Source: Oceanobacillus profundus (GTDB lineage Bacteria; Bacillota; Bacilli; Bacillales; Amphibacillaceae). Taken from it: a DNA stretch of 64,000 nt. Positions 9,267-18,863 of this stretch are shown piece by piece. The stretch lies in NCBI RefSeq assembly GCF_003515705.1, contig NZ_QWEH01000002.1, positions 124,001 to 188,000 of the forward strand, written 5' to 3'. The position numbers were made by a program, and so were the translations under genes. Position 1 is the stretch's first letter; every line of letters begins with the position of its first letter. The notes beneath the pieces were generated by a model. That model saw nothing but the letters and a program-made list of their open reading frames with translations. It made no database searches and was not told the origin of the DNA.

Positions 9267-10118
9267 ATGGAAGAAATAAAGCAGCTGTGGCTCGATTTTT
9301 TTCAAAATGAATCGGATGACGTTCCGGTTTGGTGGACACGTAAGCAGGCTTCTCTGAAAGACCGAGAAGCAGAAATAGTTCGGTTGAAAGTGAACGGAAA
9401 AATATTCCAAAGGCTCCATTATGATAACAGCACAAATTTCGATTATACATTACACCTTCGATATGTAATCAAACAAAAAGGACAGTTTCACGTAGAGGAA
9501 CAGCTTATACCATACCGCTTTCGATATGAGGGTGGCGTTGTGAAGAATCACCAAGGAATTGAAAGAAAGACTGCTACAAATAGAAAAGGAATCGAACAAG
9601 AATTGAAAACGAGGAAACAAGAGGGAGAAAGATTCGCTTATGATCGTTTAGCTGCTGTCCAATATGCGGAGCGTTGGTGGAATAGTTATAATCCAGAATA
9701 TCGCGTTTTTGATGTTGACTGTACAAACTATGTATCACAATGCCTGCGTGCTGGAGGGGCACCAATGTGGGGAGCCCCTGTGAGGGAGCGAGGTTGGTGG
9801 TACCAAACGGATAATTGGAGTTTCAGCTGGGCTGTGGCTCATTCATTAAGATGGTATCTAAGTGGATCGAATCAGGGTTTAAAAGGAAAGGAAATGGAGC
9901 GAGCGGATCAGCTCATTCCCGGGGATGTAATTTGTTATGATTTCCAAGGAGATGGCAGGTGGGATCATAACACAATTGTTGTTGCCAAAGATGCCTATGG
10001 AATGCCACTTGTTAATGCACATACGGATAATAGCAGGAATCGCTATTGGTCCTATGAGGATTCAACTGCATGGACACCAGAGATTAACTATAAATTTTTC
10101 CGAATTGGGGATGATTAG
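9267..10118 (+). CDS. Amidase_6 family (YhbB-like) Cys-amidase
   Basis: A 283-residue protein. The C-terminal half matches amidase domain PF12671: DCTNYVSQ with the presumed nucleophile C152, WDHNTIVV with the His, and a following VNAHTDNSR. This family is NlpC/P60-like and probably cleaves peptide or amide bonds of cell-wall type, but the substrate is not known. There is no signal peptide or membrane segment, which is unusual for a wall enzyme and suggests a cytosolic or forespore/mother-cell role. The ATG at 9267 is fixed by GGAGGGG; an earlier in-frame ATG at 9222 lies inside the queG terminator. Confidence 0.8.
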   Translation: MEEIKQLWLDFFQNESDDVPVWWTRKQASLKDREAEIVRLKVNGKIFQRLHYDNSTNFDYTLHLRYVIKQKGQFHVEEQLIPYRFRYEGGVVKNHQGIERKTATNRKGIEQELKTRKQEGERFAYDRLAAVQYAERWWNSYNPEYRVFDVDCTNYVSQCLRAGGAPMWGAPVRERGWWYQTDNWSFSWAVAHSLRWYLSGSNQGLKGKEMERADQLIPGDVICYDFQGDGRWDHNTIVVAKDAYGMPLVNAHTDNSRNRYWSYEDSTAWTPEINYKFFRIGDD

Positions 10119-10120
10119 TG

Positions 10121-10296
10121 CTATAATAGTAGGGTTAAAAATGAGGATGAAAATGACCGAGAAGTTTGAGGCGGCGAAGTTTTGAGTACCGGAACGTATG
10201 CAATTAATACGTGAGGAACGGAAAAGCAAGCCAACGAAGAAATTCGATGTGTCATTTTTACCGGAATTTTTTAACAACCTATAATAGTAGGGTTAA
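10121..10296 (+). repeat. cassette flanked by perfect 18-bp direct repeats; candidate structured RNA
   Basis: CTATAATAGTAGGGTTAA occurs at 10121-10138 and again at 10279-10296, each with a TATAAT -10 box. The 140 nt between them fold well: ACGTAT(10194-10199)/ATACGT(10207-10212) inside CCG/CGG, and CGAAGAAATTCG. TACCGGAA is repeated at 10187 and 10259. The second TATAAT with TTTACC 17 bp upstream probably drives trmL. It may be a small RNA gene with its own promoter or a small mobile repeat; I cannot tell which. Confidence 0.45.
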
Positions 10297-10316
10297 TAAA
10301 TTGTTAAGGAGAATGA

Positions 10317-10793
10317 ATGTTGAGTTTACATGTCGTATTATATCAACCAGAGATACCTGCTAATACTGGAAATATTGGAAGAACGTGTTTAGCAACTGAT
10401 ACTACACTTCACTTGATTCGTCCACTCGGCTTTTCGACAGATGATAAGATGCTGCGTAGAGCTGGGTTGGATTATTGGAAACATGTCGATGTCCATGAGC
10501 ATGATTCGATGGATCAATTATATGAGCAGTATCCAAATGGTGTCTATTATTATATTGAAAACTTCGGAACAAAGCACTATTCTGATTTTGATTATAGCAA
10601 AAAAGAAGAAGATATATTTTTTGTTTTTGGAAGAGAATCAACTGGATTTCCGAAAGAGCTTTTAATCGGTAGAGAAGACCAATGCTTGCGAATTCATATG
10701 AATGATAAAGTAAGGTCACTGAATCTGTCGAATACGGCCGCGATTATTATCTATGAAGCATTAAGACAGCAAGGCTTTCCAAATTTGATATAA
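10317..10793 (+). CDS. trmL: tRNA (cytidine(34)-2'-O)-methyltransferase
   Basis: A 158-residue SPOUT-class methyltransferase (CspR/TrmL) that methylates the wobble ribose of tRNA-Leu. Family motifs seen: NTGNIGRTC near the N-terminus, FVFGRESTGFP in the middle and RSLNLSNTAAIIIYEALRQ, the trefoil-knot SAM site, near the C-terminus. The full length matches the family. AAGGAG lies directly before the ATG. Confidence 0.95.
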   Translation: MLSLHVVLYQPEIPANTGNIGRTCLATDTTLHLIRPLGFSTDDKMLRRAGLDYWKHVDVHEHDSMDQLYEQYPNGVYYYIENFGTKHYSDFDYSKKEEDIFFVFGRESTGFPKELLIGREDQCLRIHMNDKVRSLNLSNTAAIIIYEALRQQGFPNLI

Positions 10794-10796
10794 GGT

Positions 10797-10836
10797 AAAA
10801 AACCCGTTCGGCAAATAATGCTGAGCGGATTTTTTA
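10797..10836 (+). terminator. terminator of trmL
   Basis: AAAACCCGTTCGGC pairs (with G-U pairs and one mismatch) with GCTGAGCGGATTTT, followed by a T run. Confidence 0.75.
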
Positions 10837-10862
10837 GGATATGTTACTTTTACTTCATACCA

Positions 10863-10964
10863 TTATTGGTTTTTCTTAGGCACCCCAGGTTTTGCTTCAT
10901 AGCCAGAAGTGAAAAAAGAAACGACGAATGTTAGAATAACACCCATAAGTAATGCTAATTTCAT
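10863..10964 (-). CDS. 33-residue membrane peptide
   Basis: An ATG at 10964 is preceded by a strong AAGGAGG at 8-10 nt spacing. The product starts MKLALLMGVILTFVVSFF and ends with a polar Lys-rich tail (GYEAKPGVPKKNQ). One hydrophobic segment suggests a single-span membrane peptide or an uncleaved signal. Not recognised; the ribosome site and sharp hydrophobic/polar division argue that it is real. Confidence 0.55.
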   Translation of the reverse strand: MKLALLMGVILTFVVSFFTSGYEAKPGVPKKNQ

Positions 10965-11199
10965 GAGAATTTCCTCCTTATTATGAAAATAAAGCGTTTT
11001 AATTGAATATGCCCCTATTATAACGAAATTATTTCAATAAGGAAACTATCATCCAATTTATTTGGTTGATCCCTCTAATATAAGTACTTGGAAAAGGCAT
11101 TTTTTCCGATTGATTCCAGTGATAAAATTTGATGAATTTCCTCCTGCAATTTAATTAAAATTTGGAATAAATAAATATATTGAAAAGTATGTACATATA

Positions 11200-11228
11200 T
11201 TGTAAGTGGGCTAAAAATAAGGTATATT
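11200..11228 (+). promoter_or_regulatory. candidate promoter of odhAB
   Basis: TTGTAA (11200-11205), a 17-bp spacer and TATATT (11223-11228), about 70 nt upstream of odhA. Nothing else is recognised in the 318-nt gap before odhA. Confidence 0.45.
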
Positions 11229-11299
11229 AGTTGATGAAACGTAGTTACATATCTATAATAAAATTGAACCGTTTACATGGCGGGGGAAGTTAACTTCTA

Positions 11300-14182
11300 A
11301 TGGGGGTATCAGACGTGGCAGAAAATGGAGAATCTGTAGAGAGATTCTGGGGGCAATTTCATGGACCAAACTCGGGGTATTTAGAACAACAGTATGAATT
11401 GTACAGAGAAGACCCTGAAGCTGTCGAACCATCTATTAAAGAGATGTTCGATAAGTATGGGGCTCCTGCATGGATGTACCAACAAGAAAATGCAGGGCAA
11501 TCCGTATCACAAAAGACATTAGCAAGTAGTGTAAAAAAATTAACCTCAGCGATGCAACTTGTTGAGGCTATTCGTCGTTATGGTCACACGGAGGCAGATA
11601 TTTACTCGATTGGTGGCTATAAAGGAAGCAAAACGAACTTACTGGAATTGAAAACGTATGATTTAACGGAAGAAGATTTAAAAAGTATTCCAGCCTCCTG
11701 GGTATGGGATAAAGCTCCAAGTGATGTGGAGAATGGATTAGATGTTGTAAACCGTCTAAGGAAATATTATACGGGTACCATCACATTTGAATATGATCAT
11801 GTGAATAACCATGAAGAACGAAAATGGCTTTTTGATTTAATTGAAAATGGAAATGCTAGACTTGAATTAACGGATGAGCAGCGAAAGGTAGTTTTAGAGC
11901 GGCTCGTAGATGTACAAGGTTTTGAACATTTCTTGCAAAAAACATTTGTCGGACAAAAGCGTTTTTCAATTGAAGGCTTAGAGGTAATGGTGCCGATGAT
12001 TGATCGAATCGTACACTATGCAGCTAAGGATGGAATTGAAAATGTAATGATGGGCATGGCTCATCGTGGTCGTCTAGCCGTTCTTGCAAATGTTTTAGGG
12101 AAGCCATACGATAAAATTTTCTCAGAGTTTAACTACTCGAAAGATAAAGAATTGATGCCATCAGAAGGGTCAGCAGCAATTAATTATGGCTGGACAGGTG
12201 ATGTGAAATATCATTATGGGGCAAAGCGAGAAGTCAGTAGTGGGGATGCGTTAAAAACCCGCATTACGTTAGCACATAACCCATCACATTTAGAATTTGT
12301 GAATCCAGTAGTAGAAGGCTTCGCACGTGCAGCACAAGATGACCGGTCAGAAAAAGGTTATCCGAAGCGTGATTTCAATAAAGCGCTTGCTGTTCTTATT
12401 CATGGTGATGCAGCATTTATTGGAGAAGGTGTTGTTGCAGAAACGTTAAACTTAAGTGGGCTACCTGGTTACAATACAGGTGGGGCGCTTCATATCATTG
12501 CAAACAACCTTTTAGGCTATACAACTGACCGGGAGGATGGCCGATCCACTCGTTATGCAAGTGATTTAGCGAAAGGATTTGAAATACCGGTTGTCCGAGT
12601 AAACGCTGATGACCCAATTTCATGCTTGTCAGCCATAAAAATAGCTTATGCATACCGACAAAAGTTTCGTAAAGATTTCATGATTGATTTAGTTGGTTAT
12701 CGAAGGTTTGGTCATAATGAAATGGACGAGCCAAGAACGACACAGCCGAAATTATATCAAGAAATTGATAACCATCCGCCTGTAGCAGAGATATTTGCTA
12801 ATGCATTGGAAGAGAAAAACATTATTGATCCAGGGGACTTTGATAAACTGAAAGAGGATGTCGAAACAAAATTAACCGACATTTATAAAAATATGAAAGA
12901 GCATGATATTGGTCAGCCAGAAGCAAAATTAATGCCTGAAGTGCTATTAAATGGGTTGGATCAGTTTGAAACTGCAATTGATCTGGAAACATTAAAATCC
13001 TTAAATAAAGATTTGCTGAAACGCCCGGAAGGATTTAATGGGTTCAAGAAAACAGAAAAGATTTTGAAACGCCGTGAAAAAGCTTTCGAAGAAGGAAATA
13101 CGGCGGACTGGGGTACTGGTGAAACACTGGCATATGCATCTATTTTACGAGATGGAATTCCAATACGTCTCACTGGTCAAGATTCGGAGAGAGGTACATT
13201 TGCACACCGTCATATTGTGCTCCATGATACGGTAACAAATGAAAAGTATAGCCCAATGCACGGGTTAACCGATGCAAAAGCATCCTTTGATATTCGAAAC
13301 AGTCCATTATCAGAAGCTGCTGTTTTAGGTTATGAATACGGTTATAGTGTTCATTCGCCAAACACGCTAGTTATTTGGGAAGCACAATTTGGTGATTTTG
13401 CGAATGCTGGTCAAGTAATCTTTGACCAATTTATATCATCATCACGTGCTAAATGGGGAGAAAAATCCAATATGGTTATTCTTCTGCCGCATGGTTATGA
13501 AGGACAGGGTCCAGAACACTCCAGTGCACGTTTGGAAAGGTTTTTACAAATGGCAGCGGAGAACAACTGGATTGTAGCGAACGTTACATCATCTGCACAG
13601 CTTTTCCATTTGTTACGCAGACAAGCAGCATTACGTGGGCGTGAACAAGCAAGACCTTTAATTCTAATGACGCCAAAAAGCAGTCTCATTCGTCATCCTA
13701 AAATGGGGGCGCCGGCAGAAGAGTTTACAACAGGGAAATTTAAAACGTTGCGTAACCAACCAGGTTTAGAGGTGAATAAAGAGAGTGCGACTCGTCTCTT
13801 AATCGGCAGTGGAAAAATCATGATTGATATAGAGGAAACAATGGAAACTTCAGATCAAAGCTTTGAATGGTTACGAGCTATTCGATTGGAACAGATTTAT
13901 CCGTTCCCGAAAAAAGCATTGGAAGAAGAGTTAAAACATTTACCGAATCTAAAAGAAATTGTCTGGGTGCAAGAAGAGCCGAAAAATATGGGGGCTTGGA
14001 ATTTTGTGGATGATTACTTACGAGAATTATTACAAGAAGGGCAGAAATTACGCGTAATTAGCAGACCAAGTCGTTCAGCACCAGCTGGTGGAATACCAAG
14101 TGTTCATAAAACAGCTCAAAACAAAATTATCAATCAGGCGCTAAACATATCTGAAGGGGGAAAATCCAGTGCAAGAAATTAA
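11300..14182 (+). CDS. odhA: 2-oxoglutarate dehydrogenase E1 component
   Basis: A 960-residue thiamine-diphosphate enzyme that decarboxylates 2-oxoglutarate and passes the succinyl group to the lipoyl arm of E2 in the TCA cycle. The N-terminal E2-docking segment ([18 protein letters not shown]), the ThDP region ([19 protein letters not shown]), the [10 protein letters not shown] motif and the C-terminal transketolase-like domain ([22 protein letters not shown]) are all present, at normal length for the family. The start is uncertain: ATG at 11300 with GGGGGAAG upstream, or GTG 15 nt later with GGGGG before it. It overlaps odhB by 14 nt; E3 is not in the window. Confidence 0.95.
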   Translation: MGVSDVAENGESVERFWGQFHGPNSGYLEQQYELYREDPEAVEPSIKEMFDKYGAPAWMYQQENAGQSVSQKTLASSVKKLTSAMQLVEAIRRYGHTEADIYSIGGYKGSKTNLLELKTYDLTEEDLKSIPASWVWDKAPSDVENGLDVVNRLRKYYTGTITFEYDHVNNHEERKWLFDLIENGNARLELTDEQRKVVLERLVDVQGFEHFLQKTFVGQKRFSIEGLEVMVPMIDRIVHYAAKDGIENVMMGMAHRGRLAVLANVLGKPYDKIFSEFNYSKDKELMPSEGSAAINYGWTGDVKYHYGAKREVSSGDALKTRITLAHNPSHLEFVNPVVEGFARAAQDDRSEKGYPKRDFNKALAVLIHGDAAFIGEGVVAETLNLSGLPGYNTGGALHIIANNLLGYTTDREDGRSTRYASDLAKGFEIPVVRVNADDPISCLSAIKIAYAYRQKFRKDFMIDLVGYRRFGHNEMDEPRTTQPKLYQEIDNHPPVAEIFANALEEKNIIDPGDFDKLKEDVETKLTDIYKNMKEHDIGQPEAKLMPEVLLNGLDQFETAIDLETLKSLNKDLLKRPEGFNGFKKTEKILKRREKAFEEGNTADWGTGETLAYASILRDGIPIRLTGQDSERGTFAHRHIVLHDTVTNEKYSPMHGLTDAKASFDIRNSPLSEAAVLGYEYGYSVHSPNTLVIWEAQFGDFANAGQVIFDQFISSSRAKWGEKSNMVILLPHGYEGQGPEHSSARLERFLQMAAENNWIVANVTSSAQLFHLLRRQAALRGREQARPLILMTPKSSLIRHPKMGAPAEEFTTGKFKTLRNQPGLEVNKESATRLLIGSGKIMIDIEETMETSDQSFEWLRAIRLEQIYPFPKKALEEELKHLPNLKEIVWVQEEPKNMGAWNFVDDYLRELLQEGQKLRVISRPSRSAPAGGIPSVHKTAQNKIINQALNISEGGKSSARN

Positions 14183-15440
14183 GATTCCAGAACTAGCTGA
14201 ATCCATTACAGAAGGTACGATTGCAGAATGGCTCGTGAAAAAAGGGGATAAAGTAGAAAAGGGAGATCCGATTGTTGAGCTGGAAACGGATAAAGTAAAC
14301 GTTGAAGTCAACTCTGACTTCTCTGGTGTTATTACCGAAATTCTCAGTGAAGAAGGTGACGATGTTTCCGTAGGAGATACGATTGCAAGCTTAGATGAGA
14401 ATGGAGAAGCAGGCGGAAGTACTGCACCTGCTGAAACACCAAAGGAAGAGAAGCAAGAGGAAGCTGCGAAAGAGCAACCAGTAGAGGCTCCAAAAGCTCC
14501 AGAAGCAAATTCTGAAAAGGATCATAACAATTCTGAAGTGATTGCTTCTCCAGCGGCTAGAAAACGTGCGCGTGAGCTAAATATTGATTTGAGTAAAGTG
14601 AATGCCCGTGATCCGCTCGGTCGAATTCGTCCAGAAGATGTAGATGCCGCAGCACAAGCATCAAGTGAACCAAAAGCATCTAAATCAGCTCCTGCTAAAA
14701 AAGAAGCACCAGCAGCTGCAAATAAAACGGAGTTTGATAAGCCAGTTGAGCGTGTGAAAATGACCCGTCGACGTCAAACAATTGCTAAAAATCTTGTAAA
14801 TGTTCAACACGAAACTGCGATGCTAACAACGTTTAACGAAGTGGATATGACTGCTGTGATGGATCTTCGAAAACAGCGTAAAGATAAATTTTTAGAGAAA
14901 AATGGTGTGAAGCTTGGCTTTATGTCCTTTTTTACAAAAGCTGTTGTAGGAGCACTAAAGGAGTTCCCATTACTGAATGCAGAAATTCAAGGTAATGAGC
15001 TAGTTGTAAAGAAATTTTACGATATCGGTATTGCAGTATCCACAGATGAAGGTCTTGTCGTCCCAGTAGTACGTGATGCAGATCGTCTTGACTTTGCAGG
15101 TATTGAAGGTGAAATTGTCAACCTAGGCAAAAAAGCGCGTGATAATAAATTAGGATTGAAGGATTTACAAGGTGGCTCATTTACTATTACAAACGGTGGT
15201 ACATTTGGTTCTATGATGTCTACACCAATTTTAAATGCACCACAAGTAGGAATCCTAGGAATGCATAACATTGTTAAACGAGCAATGGTAATGCCGGATG
15301 ATTCAATCCAAGTTCGTCCAATGATGTACCTTGCATTATCTTACGACCATCGAATTGTCGATGGAAAAGAAGCGGTTCAATTCCTTGTACGTGTAAAACA
15401 AATGCTAGAAGACCCATATGATTTATTATTAGAAGGTTAA
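14169..15440 (+). CDS. odhB: dihydrolipoamide succinyltransferase (E2)
   Basis: A 423-residue E2 core subunit of 2-oxoglutarate dehydrogenase, transferring succinyl groups to CoA. Order: lipoyl domain with the lipoylated K42 in ETDKVNVEV, an Ala/Pro/Lys/Glu-rich linker, a peripheral-subunit-binding domain ([15 protein letters not shown], about 125-160), a second flexible linker, and the catalytic domain with H394 and D398 in SYDHRIVDG. Starts with GTG after GGGGGAAAA inside the odhA 3' end, which implies translational coupling. Confidence 0.95.
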   Translation: MQEIKIPELAESITEGTIAEWLVKKGDKVEKGDPIVELETDKVNVEVNSDFSGVITEILSEEGDDVSVGDTIASLDENGEAGGSTAPAETPKEEKQEEAAKEQPVEAPKAPEANSEKDHNNSEVIASPAARKRARELNIDLSKVNARDPLGRIRPEDVDAAAQASSEPKASKSAPAKKEAPAAANKTEFDKPVERVKMTRRRQTIAKNLVNVQHETAMLTTFNEVDMTAVMDLRKQRKDKFLEKNGVKLGFMSFFTKAVVGALKEFPLLNAEIQGNELVVKKFYDIGIAVSTDEGLVVPVVRDADRLDFAGIEGEIVNLGKKARDNKLGLKDLQGGSFTITNGGTFGSMMSTPILNAPQVGILGMHNIVKRAMVMPDDSIQVRPMMYLALSYDHRIVDGKEAVQFLVRVKQMLEDPYDLLLEG

Positions 15441-15451
15441 TAGTTGAATAG

Positions 15452-15491
15452 AAAAAAACCTTTGCTGTGAAAGTATCAGCAAAGGTTTTTT
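15452..15491 (+). terminator. terminator of odhAB
   Basis: AAAAAACCTTTGCTG pairs with CAGCAAAGGTTTTTT, a long perfect stem ending in T residues. Confidence 0.85.
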
Positions 15492-15543
15492 ACGTGTTGT
15501 TTCACTGGAAAATCGCGATTACCATACGTCTCAAATTAATCGC

Positions 15544-15654
15544 TTAGTCCATATATCCACCTAATCCACAAATTGCCCCATCTGCAATTTCTGCCCAACC
15601 ATATCCCAATTTAAGAATCGATGAAAAATCAATGACAATTGCTTTAATCTCAAG
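15544..15654 (-). pseudogene. possible C-terminal gene fragment
   Basis: Between odhB and the NCS2 permease, the minus strand has an open stretch ending in a well-formed C-terminus (KLGYGWAEIADGAICGLGGYMD then stop, shown in parts: KLGYGWAEIADG, AICGLGGYMD) with an upstream stop and no start codon or ribosome site. It looks like the tail of a lost gene, though chance cannot be excluded. Parent family not recognised. Confidence 0.3.
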
Positions 15655-15732
15655 TTAACCATTGCAAAATAGTAGTGAAACGAATATTATAGTAAACGTT
15701 GGTAAAAATATACGGAAAGTAAGGGGTATTAT

Positions 15733-17022
15733 ATGGATAAGGGCTTTAAACTAAAACAAAATAATACAGATATCCGTACGGAGGTTGTTGCTGGAACAAC
15801 AACATTTCTAACGATGGCTTATATTGTTGTTGTAAATCCTGCTATTTTATCTTCTGTAGGAATTCCATTTGAACAGGTATTTATGGCAACCGTTATTGCT
15901 GCTATAGTAGGTACTTTAATTATGGGGATTTTCGCGAATTACCCAATAGCAATTGCTCCTGGTATGGGGTTAAATGCATACTTTGCGAGTATTGTCGCAA
16001 CGCAAGGGTTGTCCTATCAAGTAGTGTTTGGCACTGTATTTTTAGCTGGAATTCTTTTTATTATTCTTAGTTTAACAAAGCTGCGTGAAACATTGATTGG
16101 TGCAATCCCACCATCATTAAAATATGGAATTACTTCTGGTATTGGTTTGTTTATTGCTTTCGTCGGGCTGCGCAATTCAGGGATTGTTGTAGCGAATCCA
16201 GAGACGATTGTTGGGCTTGGTGATTTACATGATCCGATGATTGTATTAACCTTAGTGGGGTTATTAATCACACTAATTCTTTTTGTTATGAAGATAAAAG
16301 GTGCACTATTCATCGGTATGCTTGCTACGGCAATCATTGCATATTTTACAGGACAGTTAACGGTGACAGGTGTTCTATCTGCACCTCCTGCACCAGTATT
16401 TTTTGATATGGATATAGGTGGCGTATTCTCAAACGGTCTTTATACAGTAGTATTTGCCTTTTTATTAGTAACACTGTTTGACACTACTGGAACAATGATA
16501 GGAGTTGCCGAACAAGCAGGGTTTATGAAAGACGGAAAAATGCCGCGTGCAAAGCAGGCACTTTTAGCAGATGCAACCGCAACGACTGTTGGCTCGATGT
16601 TTGGGACAAGCCCTTCAACAGCTTATATTGAATCTACCTCAGGAGTTGCAGCAGGGGGAAGAACCGGATTAACATCGATTGTTGTGGCAATTCTATTTGC
16701 GCTGTCGATTTTCTTTACACCTATAATTTCAGTAATCGCTGGTTTGCCAGCCATTACTTCACCAGTTTTAATTATTGTAGGGTGTTTTATGATGGAAGGA
16801 CTGGCTAAGGTTAACTGGAAAGCATTTGATGAAGCTTTCCCGGCATTTGCAGTCATCTTAACAATGCCATTCACATCAAGTATTGCAACAGGAATTGCTA
16901 TTGGGTTTATAACGTATCCAATATTGAAGCTTGTAAGTGGTAAAGGTAAGGAAGTGCATTGGATTTTATATGTGTTTGGTGTGATTTTTCTTATCCAAAT
17001 GGCCTTTTTCCCAACGCATTGA
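15733..17022 (+). CDS. NCS2 family purine permease (guanine/hypoxanthine type)
   Basis: A 429-residue inner-membrane transporter of the AzgA/PbuG branch of NCS2, taking up purine bases with protons. Signature stretches: TTFLTMAYIVVVNP near the N-terminus, APGMGLNAYFA, and GTSPSTAYIESTSGV. About 12-14 membrane segments are expected. The ATG follows AAGGGG. No purine riboswitch core is visible upstream, unlike many pbuG/pbuO genes. The next gene, a nucleoside transporter, is behind a terminator but functionally related. Confidence 0.88.
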   Translation: MDKGFKLKQNNTDIRTEVVAGTTTFLTMAYIVVVNPAILSSVGIPFEQVFMATVIAAIVGTLIMGIFANYPIAIAPGMGLNAYFASIVATQGLSYQVVFGTVFLAGILFIILSLTKLRETLIGAIPPSLKYGITSGIGLFIAFVGLRNSGIVVANPETIVGLGDLHDPMIVLTLVGLLITLILFVMKIKGALFIGMLATAIIAYFTGQLTVTGVLSAPPAPVFFDMDIGGVFSNGLYTVVFAFLLVTLFDTTGTMIGVAEQAGFMKDGKMPRAKQALLADATATTVGSMFGTSPSTAYIESTSGVAAGGRTGLTSIVVAILFALSIFFTPIISVIAGLPAITSPVLIIVGCFMMEGLAKVNWKAFDEAFPAFAVILTMPFTSSIATGIAIGFITYPILKLVSGKGKEVHWILYVFGVIFLIQMAFFPTH

Positions 17023-17124
17023 TTAGAAAACTTGGCATTTACCAAGCTTTTATGTAAATCCCATAGTTGCCCTTAGGCAATAAGAATGTTTAAGACATTC
17101 TTATTCTTATCTGCCAAATGAATA

Positions 17125-17156
17125 CTGTCTCCACAACCGAAGGGAGACAGTTTTTT
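17125..17156 (+). terminator. terminator of the NCS2 permease gene
   Basis: CTGTCTCC (17125-17132) pairs with GGAGACAG (17143-17150), followed by TTTTTT. A second hairpin (AATAAGAATG/CATTCTTATT) lies just before it. Confidence 0.8.
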
Positions 17157-17246
17157 ACGGCTCAAACAAACAGGAAATTTATATGTTAAAAAAGATAAAA
17201 ATAGGGAAAAACTATTTTAATACTGTTTCTTAAAGGAGGCTTTACC

Positions 17247-18437
17247 GTGATGGGTATACTTCTCGGTATTTTAGCGATAATTATTACCTTAGGCCTAGCC
17301 TATTTAATGTCCAATAATAAGAAAATAATTAATTACAAGGGAATCGGCATTATGCTGGTTTGTCAGCTGTTAATAACATGGTTTATGTTTTCCACACAGA
17401 TTGGAAAAGCAATCATTGATGGTATCTCTGCTGTATTTAATAAGCTAATTGAATTTGGTGTAGAAGGGATAAGCTTTGTGCTTGGCGGATTTGCGTTAGA
17501 AGATGGTGGCGTATTCTTCTTCAACGTATTACTGCAAATTATCTTTTTCGCAACACTTCTTTCTGTGCTTACGTATTTAAAAATTTTACCATTGATAATT
17601 AAGTATATTGGTGCAGCTATTTCTAAAATTACAGGCTTACCTAAAATTGAATCCTTTAACGGGGTGAATAGTATCTTTTTCGGTCAGTCAGAGGCATTAA
17701 TTGCAATTCGATCCCAATTTCACCATTTATCGGAAAATCGTTTGTACATCGTTTGTGCTTCTGCAATGAGTTCCGTTTCAGCAGCAATTGTAGGTTCCTA
17801 TATTCTAATGCTCCCACCACAGTATATCTTAGTAGCACTTCCTTTAAATATGTTTAGTGGTTTAATGATAGCTTCAATCATTGCACCAGTTCGAGTACCA
17901 AAGGAAGAGGATTATGTTGATATAAGTAATGTAACGCAGGATAAAAGTATTTTTGAAGCAATGGGGAACGGTGCATTAGAGGGCGGTAAAATTGCTTTGA
18001 TTGTTGCTGCTATGCTAATAGCTTTTATTGCTTCATTATCCTTGGTTAACTGGATTATTCAATTTATCTTTGCAGGGGTAACATTGCAGCAAATTTTAGG
18101 TTATATTCTTGCTCCGCTCGGTATTCTAATGGGGATTGATCCAAGTGAAGTTATAGACGCTGGAGCAGTTATGGGTATGAAAATCGTTACCAATGAATTT
18201 GTAGCTATGCTTGAATTTCAACCGTTTCTGGATACAATGTCAGAGAAAACAATTGGTATTGTTACAGTATTCTTAACAAGTTTCGCTAACTTCTCATCTA
18301 TCGGTATTATTGCTGGAACGGTAAAAGGTATCGATGCGAAAAAAGCAGTACAAGCTTCCGGATTTGGAATGAAATTATTAGCTGGTTCGATTCTAGCTTC
18401 GATTTTATCAGCAACTATTACAGGGTTATTTTTATAA
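17247..18437 (+). CDS. NupC-type concentrative nucleoside transporter
   Basis: A 396-residue CNT-family permease importing nucleosides with H+ or Na+. Typical features: a helical N-terminal gate (NKKIINYKGIGIMLVCQ), FFFNVLLQIIFFATLLSVL, the SFNGVNSIFFGQSEALIAI substrate-site segment, and the C-terminal FLTSFANFSSIGIIAGT. The GTG at 17247 and the ATG three bases later both fit behind AAAGGAGG; the ATG may be the true start. Confidence 0.9.
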   Translation: MMGILLGILAIIITLGLAYLMSNNKKIINYKGIGIMLVCQLLITWFMFSTQIGKAIIDGISAVFNKLIEFGVEGISFVLGGFALEDGGVFFFNVLLQIIFFATLLSVLTYLKILPLIIKYIGAAISKITGLPKIESFNGVNSIFFGQSEALIAIRSQFHHLSENRLYIVCASAMSSVSAAIVGSYILMLPPQYILVALPLNMFSGLMIASIIAPVRVPKEEDYVDISNVTQDKSIFEAMGNGALEGGKIALIVAAMLIAFIASLSLVNWIIQFIFAGVTLQQILGYILAPLGILMGIDPSEVIDAGAVMGMKIVTNEFVAMLEFQPFLDTMSEKTIGIVTVFLTSFANFSSIGIIAGTVKGIDAKKAVQASGFGMKLLAGSILASILSATITGLFL

Positions 18438-18493
18438 TGAAGACCTGGCACGAGGGTTGTTCGTTTCATCCAAACAACTGTAAAGGATTCGTT

Positions 18494-18524
18494 TTGAGGT
18501 GCATTTTCCAAAAATACACCTCAA
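18494..18524. repeat. palindromic repeat, copy 1
   Basis: TTGAGGTGCATT and AATACACCTCAA form a near-perfect hairpin, followed by CTGACATTA. A block with the same layout lies at 48868-48898. It may be an insertion-sequence end remnant or an intergenic repeat. Confidence 0.4.
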
Positions 18525-18574
18525 CTGACATTAAAATCGACCGTTAAAATTGGAAACAAAAGTAGACTAAAATG

Positions 18575-18605
18575 AACTGCACCTCAATTGGAGGTGCAGT
18601 TTTCT
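18575..18605 (+). terminator. hairpin with T tract after the CNT gene
   Basis: AACTGCACCTC (18575-18585) and GAGGTGCAGTT (18591-18601) form a perfect stem followed by TTTCTT. It shares the core GAGGTGCA with the palindrome 80 nt upstream. The rest of the gap to 18863 shows no gene. Confidence 0.55.
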
Positions 18606-18863
18606 TATGAATAAAAGGTCTTGAACGAACGAGGCAGAATACTTGAAGAGTCGTGTTTAGCTTCTGTTCAACAATCGGACTATATCGCTGAATGATCAAT
18701 TGCGAAATTAATGGATAGGTGGGCAGGTGTAACTAACTTGGAAGCCAGAAAACTCTACCGTCTATTTATTGTCAAAAAAAATGCGTGGTTGCTCGACTTA
18801 AAGGGTTGTATTGTATTTTCAGTAAGGGAAATCCTAAACCTAAAGAATTTTAGGTGGGTGTAT

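Noticed and set aside
10062-10277. A 71-codon frame on the minus strand across the trmL upstream cassette
   Set aside because: No ribosome site; it runs through strong hairpins and the end of the amidase gene. The region is better explained as non-coding structure.
15600-15732. Purine riboswitch in front of the NCS2 permease
   Set aside because: Searched for the conserved junction and loop sequences; none is present.
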